Shown one piece after another: positions 1 to 8,475 of a DNA stretch of 64,000 nucleotides (positions are counted from its first letter, which is position 1; the number at the start of each line of letters is the position of its first letter). Source of the stretch: Methylobacterium sp. R2-1 (GTDB lineage: Bacteria > Pseudomonadota > Alphaproteobacteria > Rhizobiales > Beijerinckiaceae); the NCBI RefSeq assembly GCF_014191355.1, contig NZ_JACHWM010000020.1, forward strand, positions 37,288 to 101,287, in the 5' to 3' direction. The translations under genes were made by a program, and so were the position numbers. The notes beneath the pieces are model-generated. The model did not search any database and was not told the origin of the DNA. It saw nothing but the letters and a program-made list of their open reading frames with translations.

Positions 1-2
1 GC

Positions 3-386
3 GTGCTGGTCGTCGAGGACAACATCGAGGTCGGTACCTTCGCGACCCAGACCCTGGCAGAGCTGGGTTATGTCACGACCTGGACCACGAACGCCGCGGA
101 AGCACTGGCCGAATTGGCCAAGGACGCGGCCTCGTTCGACGTCGTGTTCTCAGACGTGGTCATGCCCGGGATGAGCGGGATCGACCTTGGTCATGAGATC
201 CGCCGCCTCTACCATGACCTGCCGGTGGTATTGGTGAGCGGCTACAGCCATGTCCTGGCGCAGAACGGCACCTGCGGCTTCGAGCTCCTGCACAAGCCCT
301 ACTCGGTCGAGCAGCTCTCACGCGTCCTGCGGAAAGCCGTGACTTGGAAGCGCCGTCGAGGGATCGTAGCCGCTCCAACACGTTAA
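3..386 (+). CDS. Response-regulator receiver domain, C-terminal end of a protein cut by the window edge
   Basis: About 127 residues are visible and they form one complete REC domain: the acidic pair follows the first strand (LVVEDN), the phospho-acceptor Asp lies in FSDVVMPGMSG, and the conserved Lys is in LLHKPYS near residue 99. The domain closes the protein and the frame is open at the left edge, so the true start is outside. A terminal REC of this sequence type usually ends a hybrid histidine kinase such as the one at 44973-47060, whose last domain it resembles (SDVxMPGxxxGIDLGHxIR). A stand-alone regulator is less likely. The next kinase sequence downstream is a remnant. Confidence 0.85.
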   Translation: MLVVEDNIEVGTFATQTLAELGYVTTWTTNAAEALAELAKDAASFDVVFSDVVMPGMSGIDLGHEIRRLYHDLPVVLVSGYSHVLAQNGTCGFELLHKPYSVEQLSRVLRKAVTWKRRRGIVAAPTR

Positions 387-539
387 CGTCAGTATGGCGA
401 CGGACTTGCCTGGAAAGTCCATAGACGCGACGGCTTGGCCGCGCCACGGTGCTACGCATTGAATGCCGACCCTGCGGCACCGCTTATCAGAAGTGTTGTC
501 GTGGCATCAAAGTTCTCTATCCCGCCAGCTTGGGCGGCG

Positions 540-1100
540 AAGCACCTGCGCCATGCCAACGATGCCGCCGGGGTCGCTCTGTGGTCGTGGAACCTCGACA
601 CCGACACGTTACCATGGACGAACGGGCGTTCGCCCTCCGGGGCTTGCCACAGAGTGCGTCCGTCCGCTGCCAGGTGACGAGGGCAAGGCCGCGCTCCTGG
701 GCGACCTGCTCGCGATCCTTCTGAGACCCTATGACGACATGGGCGCGTCCAGCGGGCGCATCCGTGGCTCGGTGCCGAGGATGGGCGTGGGCGAGGCCGC
801 CGCCACCACCCTGGCTCTTGTGGTTCATGAGCTGGCGACGAACTCGCCCAAGTACGGGGCCCTGTCAGTGCCCAGCGGCACGCCCGAGGTGTCGGGAACG
901 GACCAGGAAGAGAACCTGATCATGGCGTGGACGGAGCGGGGTGGGCCCACCCTCAAGCCACCCAGCGGCCCTGGGGGTACGGAAGCAAGCTGCTGGAGCG
1001 GGCGATGACGCACCAGTTGGATGGGTCGGTCAACCGCTCCTGGGATGAGGCCAGCATCGTCGTCAACCTCACGATGAGCAAGGCATTCCTCGTGAAGTGA
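540..1100 (+). pseudogene. Decayed PAS-HWE sensor histidine kinase
   Basis: Pieces of one kinase appear in different frames. At 540-605 a PAS start is readable (ANDAAGVALWSWNLDTD); the next base shift moves the frame to MDERAFALRGLP. From about 700 the frame encodes the end of an HWE-type kinase: LALVVHELATNSPKYGALS is the N-box of this family, followed by WTERGGP. Near 975 another frame change leads to GYGSKLLERAMTHQLDG and the natural C-terminus ending at 1100. The histidine-bearing dimerisation segment between PAS and ATPase is missing, so there is an internal deletion as well as at least two frameshifts. It cannot make an active kinase. Confidence 0.8.
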
Positions 1101-1314
1101 GGCGGCCGAGCCTTTCGATTGCCGGTAGCACGTAGCGCAGGCGGTAGTACGCAGCTGGCGATCCTGATTGCCCTTGGGCGTTCTGGGGTAGGCCGGCGGC
1201 GTGCTGTGCACATCGCGGTCATGAAGTGAAATCGGCGAGTATGCTCGGCGGCATGGCGGCCGTGCCGTTTCCAGCAACCGGGCAACTTTCGTCGCCAGCC
1301 GCGTTACCCTGCGC

Positions 1315-2235
1315 ATGACCACCGAAGTCCGATCGACCGTTCTGAATTCGCCCGTCCCGCATCCTGAGCGGGTCACGCTCGCCCGCGATTGGGGCAGCAC
1401 GCCGCTCGGGCATCCGCATGCCTGGTCGGCGGCCCTGAAGACCCTGTGCGAGGTCATCGACGGCTCGGCCCAACCGATGTTCATCGTCTGGGGATCCCAG
1501 CGCGTCCTGATCCACAACCAGGCCTATGCCCCGATCCTGGCGCAGAAGCACCCTGGAGCGCTCGGGCGGCCCTTCCTCGAAGTCTGGTCCGAGATCAGGG
1601 ACGAACTGTCACCTCTGGTCGAGCGAGCCTATGCCGGCGAAGCCGTCCGGATGGACGACATCACCCTCATGATGTGCCGTCGAGGTGTCGTCGAGGAGGC
1701 ACACTTCGCCTTCTCGTACACGCCGATCCGGGGAGAGCACGGGCGGGTCGAAGGCTTCTTCTGCGCCTGCTGGGAGACGACCGAACAGGTGCTCGCCGAG
1801 AGAGAAAGGCGCGCTGTCGAGGAGCGCCTAATCAAGCCACGATATGAAATACACGTGCGCACCGACCAATACGAAGCCCATTGGCGGACGACCGCTTTCG
1901 AAGAACTCCGATACGGGCATCAGCGGCAACCTTGGATCGGGGCCAGAGGGGCCGATCCAGGGACAAGGGCCAGGGCCTGGTGCGCCGCCTTCGTGAACGC
2001 CGTGCTGGAACGCTCTGGCCGGCGCGGCTCGCGCAGCCTCGCGGCTGGATCGTTCGAGGGATGGGGTGTGGGCCTGAAAGAGCCGGCGCTCGGATGCATC
2101 GCCACGAAGAAGCGGGGCAACTCGTCTTGGCGGCGGCATATCGGCTTCGTCGTCGGCGCGAACGCCTCGACTGTCTACCTCCTGTGTAAGATCGAAGTTA
2201 GCTTGAGGCATGGGTTCGCTCCATCCGAGAGTTAG
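1315..2235 (+). pseudogene. PAS sensor domain of a truncated kinase with an unrelated tail
   Basis: Residues 1-172 are a PAS input module of the type found at the N-terminus of alphaproteobacterial sensor kinases (DWGSTPLGHPHAWSAALKT, then MFIVWGSQRVLIHNQAYAPIL, ending ETTEQVLAERERRAVEERL). After about position 1830 the similarity stops abruptly. The remaining 130 residues read like translated non-coding DNA, rich in Arg, Gly and Ala with no kinase motif. The original protein should have continued into a dimerisation and ATPase domain. The reading frame is open to 2235, so a PAS-only protein could be made, but I infer a recombination breakpoint near 1830. Confidence 0.7.
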
Positions 2236-2559
2236 AGGCTCGGTCGAGTTGGCACTCGGCCGGGCCTCGTCTGTTCTGGATGACCGAAGCTTTGCTCCTC
2301 GATATTCTGGATGCCGCTGCAATGACGGCGATGGTTAGACAGCGAAGGACGCCTGGCAATAGTCCTGATACCGAATCAGCTTTTCCTCGCGGGCTCGCCG
2401 ATGCTTCTCATGCCGATGTCTTCAGGCTCATGCCGGTGGTCCTGCCCGATGCCCGTTCAAACGACGATGCGTTTTTGGCAGTTGACGCCTGGGCGAAACT
2501 GATTCCGTCCAGGCAATTCGCAGGGCTTTGCGGCCAGTTCACGCTTTCCGTGAGATCAA
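2236..2559. other. Gap without a recognisable gene
   Basis: Lies between the truncated PAS gene and the 3' end of the symporter gene. Short open frames exist on both strands, but none resembles a known family or has a convincing ribosome binding site. I see no hairpin with a T-tract behind the symporter stop. Confidence 0.5.
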
Positions 2560-3867
2560 TCAGGCGAGGCTGGCGGATTGAGCAGACCGCCGCGTGATGT
2601 GTGCATTTCGGTAGAGCGTCAGTGCCCCCACGATCGAGAACATCGCGGCACATGCGAGCCAAAGGCCTGGCATCGCTTTATTACCCGATGCATGGATCAG
2701 GTAGGTGCAGATCGCTGGCGTGAAGCCACCGAAGATCGCTTGTGCCAAGCTATAGGCAAGCGAGAAGCCGGTGGCGCGCACCTCGGCCGGCATGATTTCA
2801 GTCAAAGTGACGACCATGACGCCCTGGTAGCCGCCGTAAAGGAACGACATCCACATCAGCGTTGCCAGAAGCCGGCCGAATGACGGGTCGGAAACAAGCC
2901 ATGCCATGATCGGGTAGGCGGTGACCCCGATAAGCACCGAGAAGGTCAGGAGAACCGGCAGACGGCCAACGCGGTCCGACACTGCGCCCATGACAGGAAC
3001 CCATATGAAGTTCGCGAGGCCGACGCAGACCGTGACGATGAAGCTGTCCTGGTCGCTCAGTCCCAGCACTTGTCGCGCATAGGTCGGCGTGTAGGCCGTG
3101 ATCATGTAGAAGAACACGCTCGTCAGCGTGACGAGGAGAACGGCTTTCAGAACGATTGCCCAGTTCTGAAGGAGCGAACGATAGATCTCACCAAGCGTTA
3201 CACGACGGTGCTTGGCGCGCTCGGCGAACTCCTCGCTCTCTTGCATCGAGCGGCGGATCCAAAACAGTACCGGGATGATCAGGCAGCCTATCAGGAATGG
3301 GATGCGCCAACCCCAGCTGAGCATCTGATCCTCGGAGAGGAGGCCACGCAACGTGACGCCGATCACGGCAGCGAACACGACGGCGACCTGCTGGCTCGCC
3401 GATTGCCAGCTCACATAGAAGCCACGGTTCCCAGGCGTGGCGATCTCAGACAAGTAGACTGATACGCCGCCGGATTCGGCGCCCGCCGAAAAGCCTTGGA
3501 GCAAGCGTCCGATCAGAACGAGGATCGGGGCGGCGATGCCGATCGAGGCGTAGGTCGGCGTGAAGGCGATTAGGGCGACACCGACGGACATGATCGCCAG
3601 GCTCATGACCAAGCCTGCGCGTCTTCCGTGCCGATCGATGTAGGCGCCGAGCACGATGGCGCCGAGCGGGCGCATCAGGAAGCCGACGCCGAACGTCACC
3701 AGCGACAGCATCAACGAGACGAACTCGTTGTCGTTGGGGAACACGGCCTTCGCCACCGCAGCGGCATAGAAGCCGTAGACCATGAAGTCGAACATTTCGA
3801 GGAAGTTGCCGCTGACGACGCGGAATACGTCTTTCTTCGTCGGCGGCGTTTTCACCGTGGCGTCCAT
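2560..3867 (-). CDS. MFS transporter, metabolite:H+ symporter (MHS) family
   Basis: 435 residues with the twelve-helix pattern of the MHS branch of the major facilitator superfamily, which imports organic acids, osmolytes or aromatic acids with protons. Family marks are GNFLEMFDFMVYGFYA in helix 1, the loop motif GAYIDRHGRRAGL after helix 2, RLLQGFSAGAESGG in helix 4, and GAVSDRVGRLP between helices 8 and 9. The ATG at 3867 was chosen because GGGAGAGG lies just upstream; a longer frame to 3990 would add 41 residues unlike the family. It is transcribed away from the IclR gene and the CoA-metabolism cluster, so it probably imports the carboxylic acid that the cluster activates. The nearest named relatives are citrate/tricarballylate-type symporters, but the substrate cannot be read from sequence. 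Confidence 0.93.
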   Translation of the reverse strand: MDATVKTPPTKKDVFRVVSGNFLEMFDFMVYGFYAAAVAKAVFPNDNEFVSLMLSLVTFGVGFLMRPLGAIVLGAYIDRHGRRAGLVMSLAIMSVGVALIAFTPTYASIGIAAPILVLIGRLLQGFSAGAESGGVSVYLSEIATPGNRGFYVSWQSASQQVAVVFAAVIGVTLRGLLSEDQMLSWGWRIPFLIGCLIIPVLFWIRRSMQESEEFAERAKHRRVTLGEIYRSLLQNWAIVLKAVLLVTLTSVFFYMITAYTPTYARQVLGLSDQDSFIVTVCVGLANFIWVPVMGAVSDRVGRLPVLLTFSVLIGVTAYPIMAWLVSDPSFGRLLATLMWMSFLYGGYQGVMVVTLTEIMPAEVRATGFSLAYSLAQAIFGGFTPAICTYLIHASGNKAMPGLWLACAAMFSIVGALTLYRNAHITRRSAQSASLA

Positions 3868-3945
3868 GTTCCCTCTCCCGACAGTAGGGTGGTTTTCATC
3901 CGGACTTCCCCGGAGTCGATGAACAGCGCCAAATTGTTCTATTAT

Positions 3946-3962
3946 ATGGAACGCCGTTTCAT
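3946..3962. promoter_or_regulatory. Candidate IclR-type operator 1
   Basis: Imperfect palindrome ATGGAAC-GCC-GTTTCAT with six of seven arm positions matching, 79 bases upstream of the symporter start in the divergent region. Spacing and arm composition fit IclR-family operators. It shares the core ACGCCGT with the second site at 4117-4132. Assignment to the adjacent regulator is inference. Confidence 0.45.
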
Positions 3963-4116
3963 GTTCAACTACGCTAGTGAATGGTGCCATTCTCCGTCAA
4001 TCGAAAAGATGCAGCATAGTATCTTCGTTTGTCCCGCGGCTGCATGAAATCATTGAAGGTTTCGCTGCTCAGGCGAGCGGCGACCTTGACGAGCATCCGC
4101 ACTCCAAACTAGAATT

Positions 4117-4132
4117 ATACGAGACGCCGTAT
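4117..4132. promoter_or_regulatory. Candidate IclR-type operator 2
   Basis: ATACG-AGACGC-CGTAT has perfect five-base arms and contains the same ACGCCGT core as the site at 3946-3962. It ends 14 bases before the chosen IclR start, a position suited to autorepression. The two sites lie about 170 bases apart at the two ends of the divergent promoter region. Confidence 0.4.
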
Positions 4133-4146
4133 TGAATAGTGGAACG

Positions 4147-4962
4147 ATGGACAGCACGCTGATCAAAGGCCTGACGGTTCTTGAGCACCTCGCCGGCAGC
4201 GAAAAGCCGCGCGGTGTCAGCGATTTGGCACGCTCTCTGAACCTCACGAAGAGCAACGTGCACCGCACGCTGCAGACGCTGGTCGCTGCGGGCTACGCAC
4301 GCGCCACCCCGGCCGGCACCTACGAGTGCACGCTGAAGCTGTTCGAGCTGGCGAGTTCCGTCCTGGCCCGCATCGATGTGCGGCAAGTTGCGGAGCCTTA
4401 CATGCGGGCGCTGGCCGAGCAGACGCAGGAGACGATCCACCTCTCGCTCCTAGACAAGGCGGACGTCATCTACCTGCACAAGATCGAGAGTCCGCATCCG
4501 GTGCGGGCCTATTCTTCGATCGGCGGCCGCGCTCCGGCCTACTGCGTGGCTTCTGGCAAGGCGCTGCTCGCCTATCAGGAAGAGGCGCTAGCGCACTTGC
4601 CGGAGCTGCTTCAGGTCCACACGTCCCGCACGATCCCGAGCTTGGACCTCCTGCGCCGTGAACTCGAACAAGTCCGGATCCAGGGATTTGCAATCAATCG
4701 AGGCGAGTGGCGTGAGGGTGTTTGCGGGCTCGCCGCCATCGTCCACGATGCGATGGGGCGCCCCGGCGCCGCAATCGGCATTTCTGGCCCTGCCGACCGC
4801 CTGAACCCGGCGGCCCTGCGCCGCTACAGCGATGTCGTCGTCGACGTGGCCCGCAGCCTGTCCCGAGCGCTCGGCTACAATCCCATCACCCTCTCGTCAC
4901 ACCACGCGCCGCGGGCCGCCCAGGGTCACGCACCCTCGGGCGCGACCGCCGAGTTCGCCTGA
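4147..4962 (+). CDS. IclR family transcriptional regulator
   Basis: 271 residues in the standard order: an N-terminal winged helix-turn-helix (about residues 4-65, with GVSDLARSLNLTKSNVHRTL as recognition unit) and the IclR effector-binding domain (about 75-250, with IHLSLLDKADVIYLHKIES, YCVASGKALLAY and RGEWREGVCGLAAIV). IclR proteins bind a small aromatic or carboxylic acid and repress or activate adjacent catabolic genes. It is divergent from the symporter and precedes the CoA cluster by 16 bases, so it is the likely local regulator. The ATG at 4147 is preferred to a TTG at 4132 because the family's conserved part begins right after it; the upstream ribosome site is weak in both cases. Confidence 0.93.
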   Translation: MDSTLIKGLTVLEHLAGSEKPRGVSDLARSLNLTKSNVHRTLQTLVAAGYARATPAGTYECTLKLFELASSVLARIDVRQVAEPYMRALAEQTQETIHLSLLDKADVIYLHKIESPHPVRAYSSIGGRAPAYCVASGKALLAYQEEALAHLPELLQVHTSRTIPSLDLLRRELEQVRIQGFAINRGEWREGVCGLAAIVHDAMGRPGAAIGISGPADRLNPAALRRYSDVVVDVARSLSRALGYNPITLSSHHAPRAAQGHAPSGATAEFA

Positions 4963-4978
4963 TCGAAGGAGTAAGGCT

Positions 4979-6142
4979 TTGCGACCGCTTTCCGGTATCC
5001 GGGTCATCGAGTTCTGCAGCGTCGCTGCCGGTCCGTTCTGCGCCATGCTCCTCGCCGACATGGGCGCGGATGTCATCAAGGTAGAAAACCCAGACGGTGG
5101 CGACACCATGCGGGCCTGGCCTCCCATCAGTGAGGGCTACAGCGAGAACTTCGCCTCGCTGAACCGCAATAAGCGTTCGGTCACGCTCGACCTCAAGGAT
5201 CCGACCGACAAGGCGCGGGCCCGAGACCTCATCCGCTCCGCCGATATTGTGCTGGAAAACAACCGCCCGGGTGTCATGCAACGGCTCGGCCTCGACTATG
5301 CGACGGTCAGCGCCGACCGGCCCGCCCTCGTTTACTGCTCGATCTCGGCTTACGGGCAGGAAGGGCCGCGCTCGAAGGAAGCTGGCTTCGACCTCACTCT
5401 GCAGGCGATGAGCGGCGTGATGAGCGTGACTGGCGAGCCCGGTGCACCGCCGGTCAAGTGTGGCGTGCCGATCTCCGATTTCGGCACTGGGCTCTACGCG
5501 GCCTACGCCATCGCGGCCGCACTGCTCCAGGCACGCGCCAGCGGCAGGGGGACTCATATCGACGCCTCGATGTTCGGCGCCTCGCTGGCGATGGGCGCGC
5601 TCCAGACCAGCGAGTACTTCGGCAGCGGTCGCGATCCTCGTCGACTCGGCTCCGCGCACCCGCGCAACGCCCCCTACCAAGCCTTTCGCGCCAAGGACGG
5701 CTACTTCGCAATGGCGGCGGGCAACAACGCGCTCTATCGCTCATTCTGCAACGCGATCGAGCGGCCGGACCTGTTCGACGACCCGCGTTTTGCCTCGACG
5801 GTCTTGCGAGCGCAGCACCAGGGCGAGCTTCTCAAGATCTTGGAGCAGCTCTTCGCGGACTTTACCTGCGAAGAGCTGCTCGCGCGCTTCCGCGCGGTCG
5901 GCGTGCCCTGCTCGCCGATCAACAGCTACTCCGAGGCGCTCGCCGACCCGCAGGTCGCGCATATGGGTTGGGTGCAGCCGGTGAGGCTGCCGTCGGGCGT
6001 GGAGACACGCACCTTCGTCTCCCCCCTGAGGTTCTCGGGCGAAGGATTTCCAATCTACCGGGACCCGCCGGCTCTTGGCGAGCACAACGAGGATGTGTTC
6101 GGAGCCGAACCGTCGGCGGCCGTCCTGGCCCGTACGGCCTAA
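4979..6142 (+). CDS. CaiB/BaiF (family III) CoA transferase
   Basis: 387 residues, the usual size for this family, which moves CoA between acids through an aspartyl-CoA intermediate. Seen are the N-terminal CoA-binding segment (VIEFCSVAAGPFCAMLLADM, then GADVIKVE), the NRNKRSVTLDLK segment, and the catalytic Asp in EAGFDLTLQAMSG near residue 140. The chosen start is TTG at 4979, preceded by AAGGAG at a good distance; in-frame upstream extensions run into the IclR gene and are unlike the family. It is the first enzyme gene of the cluster and probably exchanges CoA onto the imported acid or an intermediate. Substrate unknown. Confidence 0.92.
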   Translation: MRPLSGIRVIEFCSVAAGPFCAMLLADMGADVIKVENPDGGDTMRAWPPISEGYSENFASLNRNKRSVTLDLKDPTDKARARDLIRSADIVLENNRPGVMQRLGLDYATVSADRPALVYCSISAYGQEGPRSKEAGFDLTLQAMSGVMSVTGEPGAPPVKCGVPISDFGTGLYAAYAIAAALLQARASGRGTHIDASMFGASLAMGALQTSEYFGSGRDPRRLGSAHPRNAPYQAFRAKDGYFAMAAGNNALYRSFCNAIERPDLFDDPRFASTVLRAQHQGELLKILEQLFADFTCEELLARFRAVGVPCSPINSYSEALADPQVAHMGWVQPVRLPSGVETRTFVSPLRFSGEGFPIYRDPPALGEHNEDVFGAEPSAAVLARTA

Positions 6143-6154
6143 GGAGGATCCGCG

Positions 6155-6898
6155 ATGAGCGAGCTTCTCGTCGAGCGCGACGGCACCACCCTGACCCTCA
6201 CGCTGAATCGACCGGACAAAATGAACGCGCTCTCGGCCACACTGGTCGAAGCCCTCCTCGAACAGGTCACCGAGGCGGGCCGCACCGATATCCGCCTGCT
6301 CGTGTTCAAGGGTAACGGCCGCAACTTCAGCGCCGGGTTCGACTTCGGCGGTTACGAGGATCAGTCCGAGGGTGATCTGGTTCTGCGCTTCGTTCTCGTC
6401 GAGCAACTGCTGCAGGCCGTCCGTCACGCGCCCTTCGAGACGATGGCTCTGGCGCACGGGCGCAATTTCGGCGCCGGCGTCGATCTGATCTGCTCCTGTG
6501 CGCGCCGCATCGGTGATCCGGGCGCGACCTTCCGGATGCCGGGGCTCGCTTTCGGCCTCGTGCTCGGCACCCGCCGCTACGCTGAGCGCGTCGGCGAGGC
6601 CCGCGCCCGCACGGTCCTCGGCGACGGCCTCGTCTTCGACGCCGATGAGGCCCTGCAGGATGGCTTCCTGACGGGACGCGTCCCGATTGCGGAATGGCAG
6701 GAGGCCGTCGCGAACGCCGCGGAGGCGGCTTGCCGGCTCTCACCCGATGTGGCTGCGGCCCTGTTCAGCGCGACCACGGCCGACACCCGGGGGCAGGATC
6801 TCGCCGATCTCGTCACCTCCGCCGCCCGTCCGGGGCTGAAGGAGCGCATCCGCGCCTACCGCGCCCAGACATCCTTACATCGGGAGAAACGCCCGTGA
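6155..6898 (+). CDS. Enoyl-CoA hydratase/isomerase family protein
   Basis: 247 residues of crotonase fold. Seen are LNRPDKMNALSATLVEALL, the oxyanion-hole segment GNGRNFSAGFDFGGYE, and a second oxyanion loop at LAHGRNFGAGVDLICSC. The two glutamates that serve as acid and base in classical hydratases are not evident at their usual places: the second loop carries GAGVDL rather than a Glu-containing motif. An isomerase, hydrolase or ring-cleaving crotonase is therefore as likely as a hydratase. The start at 6155 has AAGGAGG upstream. It lies 12 bases after the CoA transferase gene, and its stop overlaps the next start (GTGA), which indicates translational coupling with the CoA-fold alpha subunit. 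Confidence 0.88.
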   Translation: MSELLVERDGTTLTLTLNRPDKMNALSATLVEALLEQVTEAGRTDIRLLVFKGNGRNFSAGFDFGGYEDQSEGDLVLRFVLVEQLLQAVRHAPFETMALAHGRNFGAGVDLICSCARRIGDPGATFRMPGLAFGLVLGTRRYAERVGEARARTVLGDGLVFDADEALQDGFLTGRVPIAEWQEAVANAAEAACRLSPDVAAALFSATTADTRGQDLADLVTSAARPGLKERIRAYRAQTSLHREKRP

Positions 6899-7722
6899 GT
6901 CTTGGCACACCGAAGATCGTCCCCCTCAGAGATCTTGCCGCCCGCGTGACCGACGGCAGCTCACTCGCCCTCGGCGGCAGCTTCCTGCACCGCGGTCCCT
7001 TCGCCCTCGTGCGCGAGCTGATCCGTCAGGGGCGCAGGGACTTGGAGGTCATCAAGCAATCCCCCGGCTACGATATCGACATCCTCTGCCGCGCCGGGGC
7101 GCTCGGTCGGGCACGCGCCGGCATCGTGGCGATGGAGGGCAATTTCGGTTTGGCACCGTGGTATCGGCGCGCGGTCGAGACCGGTCAGATCCGCCTGGAG
7201 GAGCACGCCTGCGCGAGCCTCACCGCGGGCCTGCGCGCGTCGGCCTTCGGCGTGCCCTTCATGCCCTGCGGCGGCATTCACGGCTCCGATCTGCCCGCCC
7301 TGAACGGGTGGAAGACGGTCGAGGACCCCTACGGCAGCGGCGAGACGGTCTACGTCATCCCGCGGATCACCCCGGACTTCGCCATCATCCACGCCAACGA
7401 GGTCAGCGAGGAGGGTGACGTGCGCGTCTACGGCACCTCGCACTGGGACCGCATCATGAGCCGGTCCGCCAAGCGCGTCCTCGTCGTCGCCGAGCGCGTC
7501 GCGTCGGGCGCTTCCTTCCGTGACCAGCCGGAGCTGACCCTCGTGCCCCATTTCCTCGTCGAGGCCGTCAGCATCGTCCCCGCCGGTGCATGGCCCGGCT
7601 CGTGCTGGCCGCACTATGCGGTCGATTACCCGGCAGTCGAGGCCTACATGGACGACGCCCCAGGTGTGCTCCAAGCCCACCTCGACACAGCACCCGAGGC
7701 GCGGGAGGCGGCCCATGTCTGA
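6895..7722 (+). CDS. Class I CoA-transferase-fold protein, alpha subunit (GctA/IpdA-like)
   Basis: 275 residues aligning along their length with glutaconate CoA-transferase subunit A: SSLALGGSFLHRGPFALVRE, EEHACASLTAGLRASAFGVP, PYGSGETVYVIPRITPDFAII and HANEVSEEGDVRVYG. The GTG at 6895 overlaps the stop of the hydratase gene, and its own last bases overlap the start of the beta subunit, so the three are almost certainly co-translated. Family members form alpha/beta complexes that transfer CoA between dicarboxylic or oxo acids; the steroid-degradation branch IpdAB instead hydrolyses a cyclic CoA ester. See the beta subunit for the reason to consider the second role. Confidence 0.88.
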   Translation: MSLGTPKIVPLRDLAARVTDGSSLALGGSFLHRGPFALVRELIRQGRRDLEVIKQSPGYDIDILCRAGALGRARAGIVAMEGNFGLAPWYRRAVETGQIRLEEHACASLTAGLRASAFGVPFMPCGGIHGSDLPALNGWKTVEDPYGSGETVYVIPRITPDFAIIHANEVSEEGDVRVYGTSHWDRIMSRSAKRVLVVAERVASGASFRDQPELTLVPHFLVEAVSIVPAGAWPGSCWPHYAVDYPAVEAYMDDAPGVLQAHLDTAPEAREAAHV

Positions 7723-8446
7723 GTGGTCCGCCTTCTCCTACGTCGTGACGAACCTGGCCCGGTTCGTGCGGCCGAATGAGATCACCTTCAGCGGCGTCAA
7801 CTCGGCCCTGCCGATGCTGGCCTGCCTGTTGGCGAAGCGCGCATATCCGTTCGCCTTCACCTACATCAACGTGGCGGGCGGCGTGGACCCGAGTCCTTCG
7901 CAGGTGCCGATCTCCTCCTCCGATCCGGTGCTGGCGGAGGGCTCCCGCTCGATCTTCGCCAACGAGGACTTCTACGACCTCTGCACCCGCGGGCAGATGG
8001 ACCTCTGTTTCCTCGGTGCGGCTCAGGTCGACGGGCTTGGACGCACCAACGTCTCCTGCATCGGCGATTGGCACGCCCCAAAGGTGCGCCTCCCGGGCGG
8101 CGGGGGCGGCGCCGTGATGCTGCCGACCGCGCGCCGGGCGGTGACCTGGCGAACCGAGCACTCCCGCCGGACCTTGGTCGAAACGCTGGATTTCATCACC
8201 GCCTCTGGCGGCATGCACGGCGTGGTGACGCCGATCGCGGTCTTCACGAAACGCGATGGGCGCCTCGTCCTGGCCTCCTGGCATCCGGGGGCAAGCCTCG
8301 ACGAGGTTCGGGATCGGACCGGGTTCCGCTTCGAGGCCGACGGAGCGGAGCCGACGCCGCCGCCGACCCCGGCCGAAGCCGAGGCACTCACCGCTCTCGA
8401 CCCGGACGCTGGGTTCGAACGCGATGCGGCGATCCGCCTGCGCTGA
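7715..8446 (+). CDS. Class I CoA-transferase-fold protein, beta subunit lacking the usual catalytic Glu
   Basis: 243 residues resembling glutaconate CoA-transferase subunit B, with conserved FLGAAQVDGLGRTNVSCIGD and GGGGGAVMLPTARR. In GctB the catalytic glutamate sits in a VESG motif just before a D-x-S-P-x-x-V-P segment. Here the matching stretch reads INVAGGVDPSPSQVP, with no acidic residue at that place. Loss of this Glu is known from the IpdAB branch of CoA-ester hydrolases. The start overlaps the end of the alpha gene by eight bases, with GGAGG nearby. The enzyme probably acts on the CoA ester produced by its neighbours. Hydrolase versus transferase cannot be settled without a structural alignment. 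Confidence 0.85.
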   Translation: MSEWSAFSYVVTNLARFVRPNEITFSGVNSALPMLACLLAKRAYPFAFTYINVAGGVDPSPSQVPISSSDPVLAEGSRSIFANEDFYDLCTRGQMDLCFLGAAQVDGLGRTNVSCIGDWHAPKVRLPGGGGGAVMLPTARRAVTWRTEHSRRTLVETLDFITASGGMHGVVTPIAVFTKRDGRLVLASWHPGASLDEVRDRTGFRFEADGAEPTPPPTPAEAEALTALDPDAGFERDAAIRLR

Positions 8447-8475
8447 CACAAGCATATAATGGGAGGAGCCAGGGC

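Noticed and set aside
4832..4978. N-terminal extension of the family III CoA transferase by about 49 residues
   Set aside because: The extension lies inside the IclR gene, is rich in Arg, Pro and Ser, and the TTG at 4979 has a proper ribosome site and the family start.
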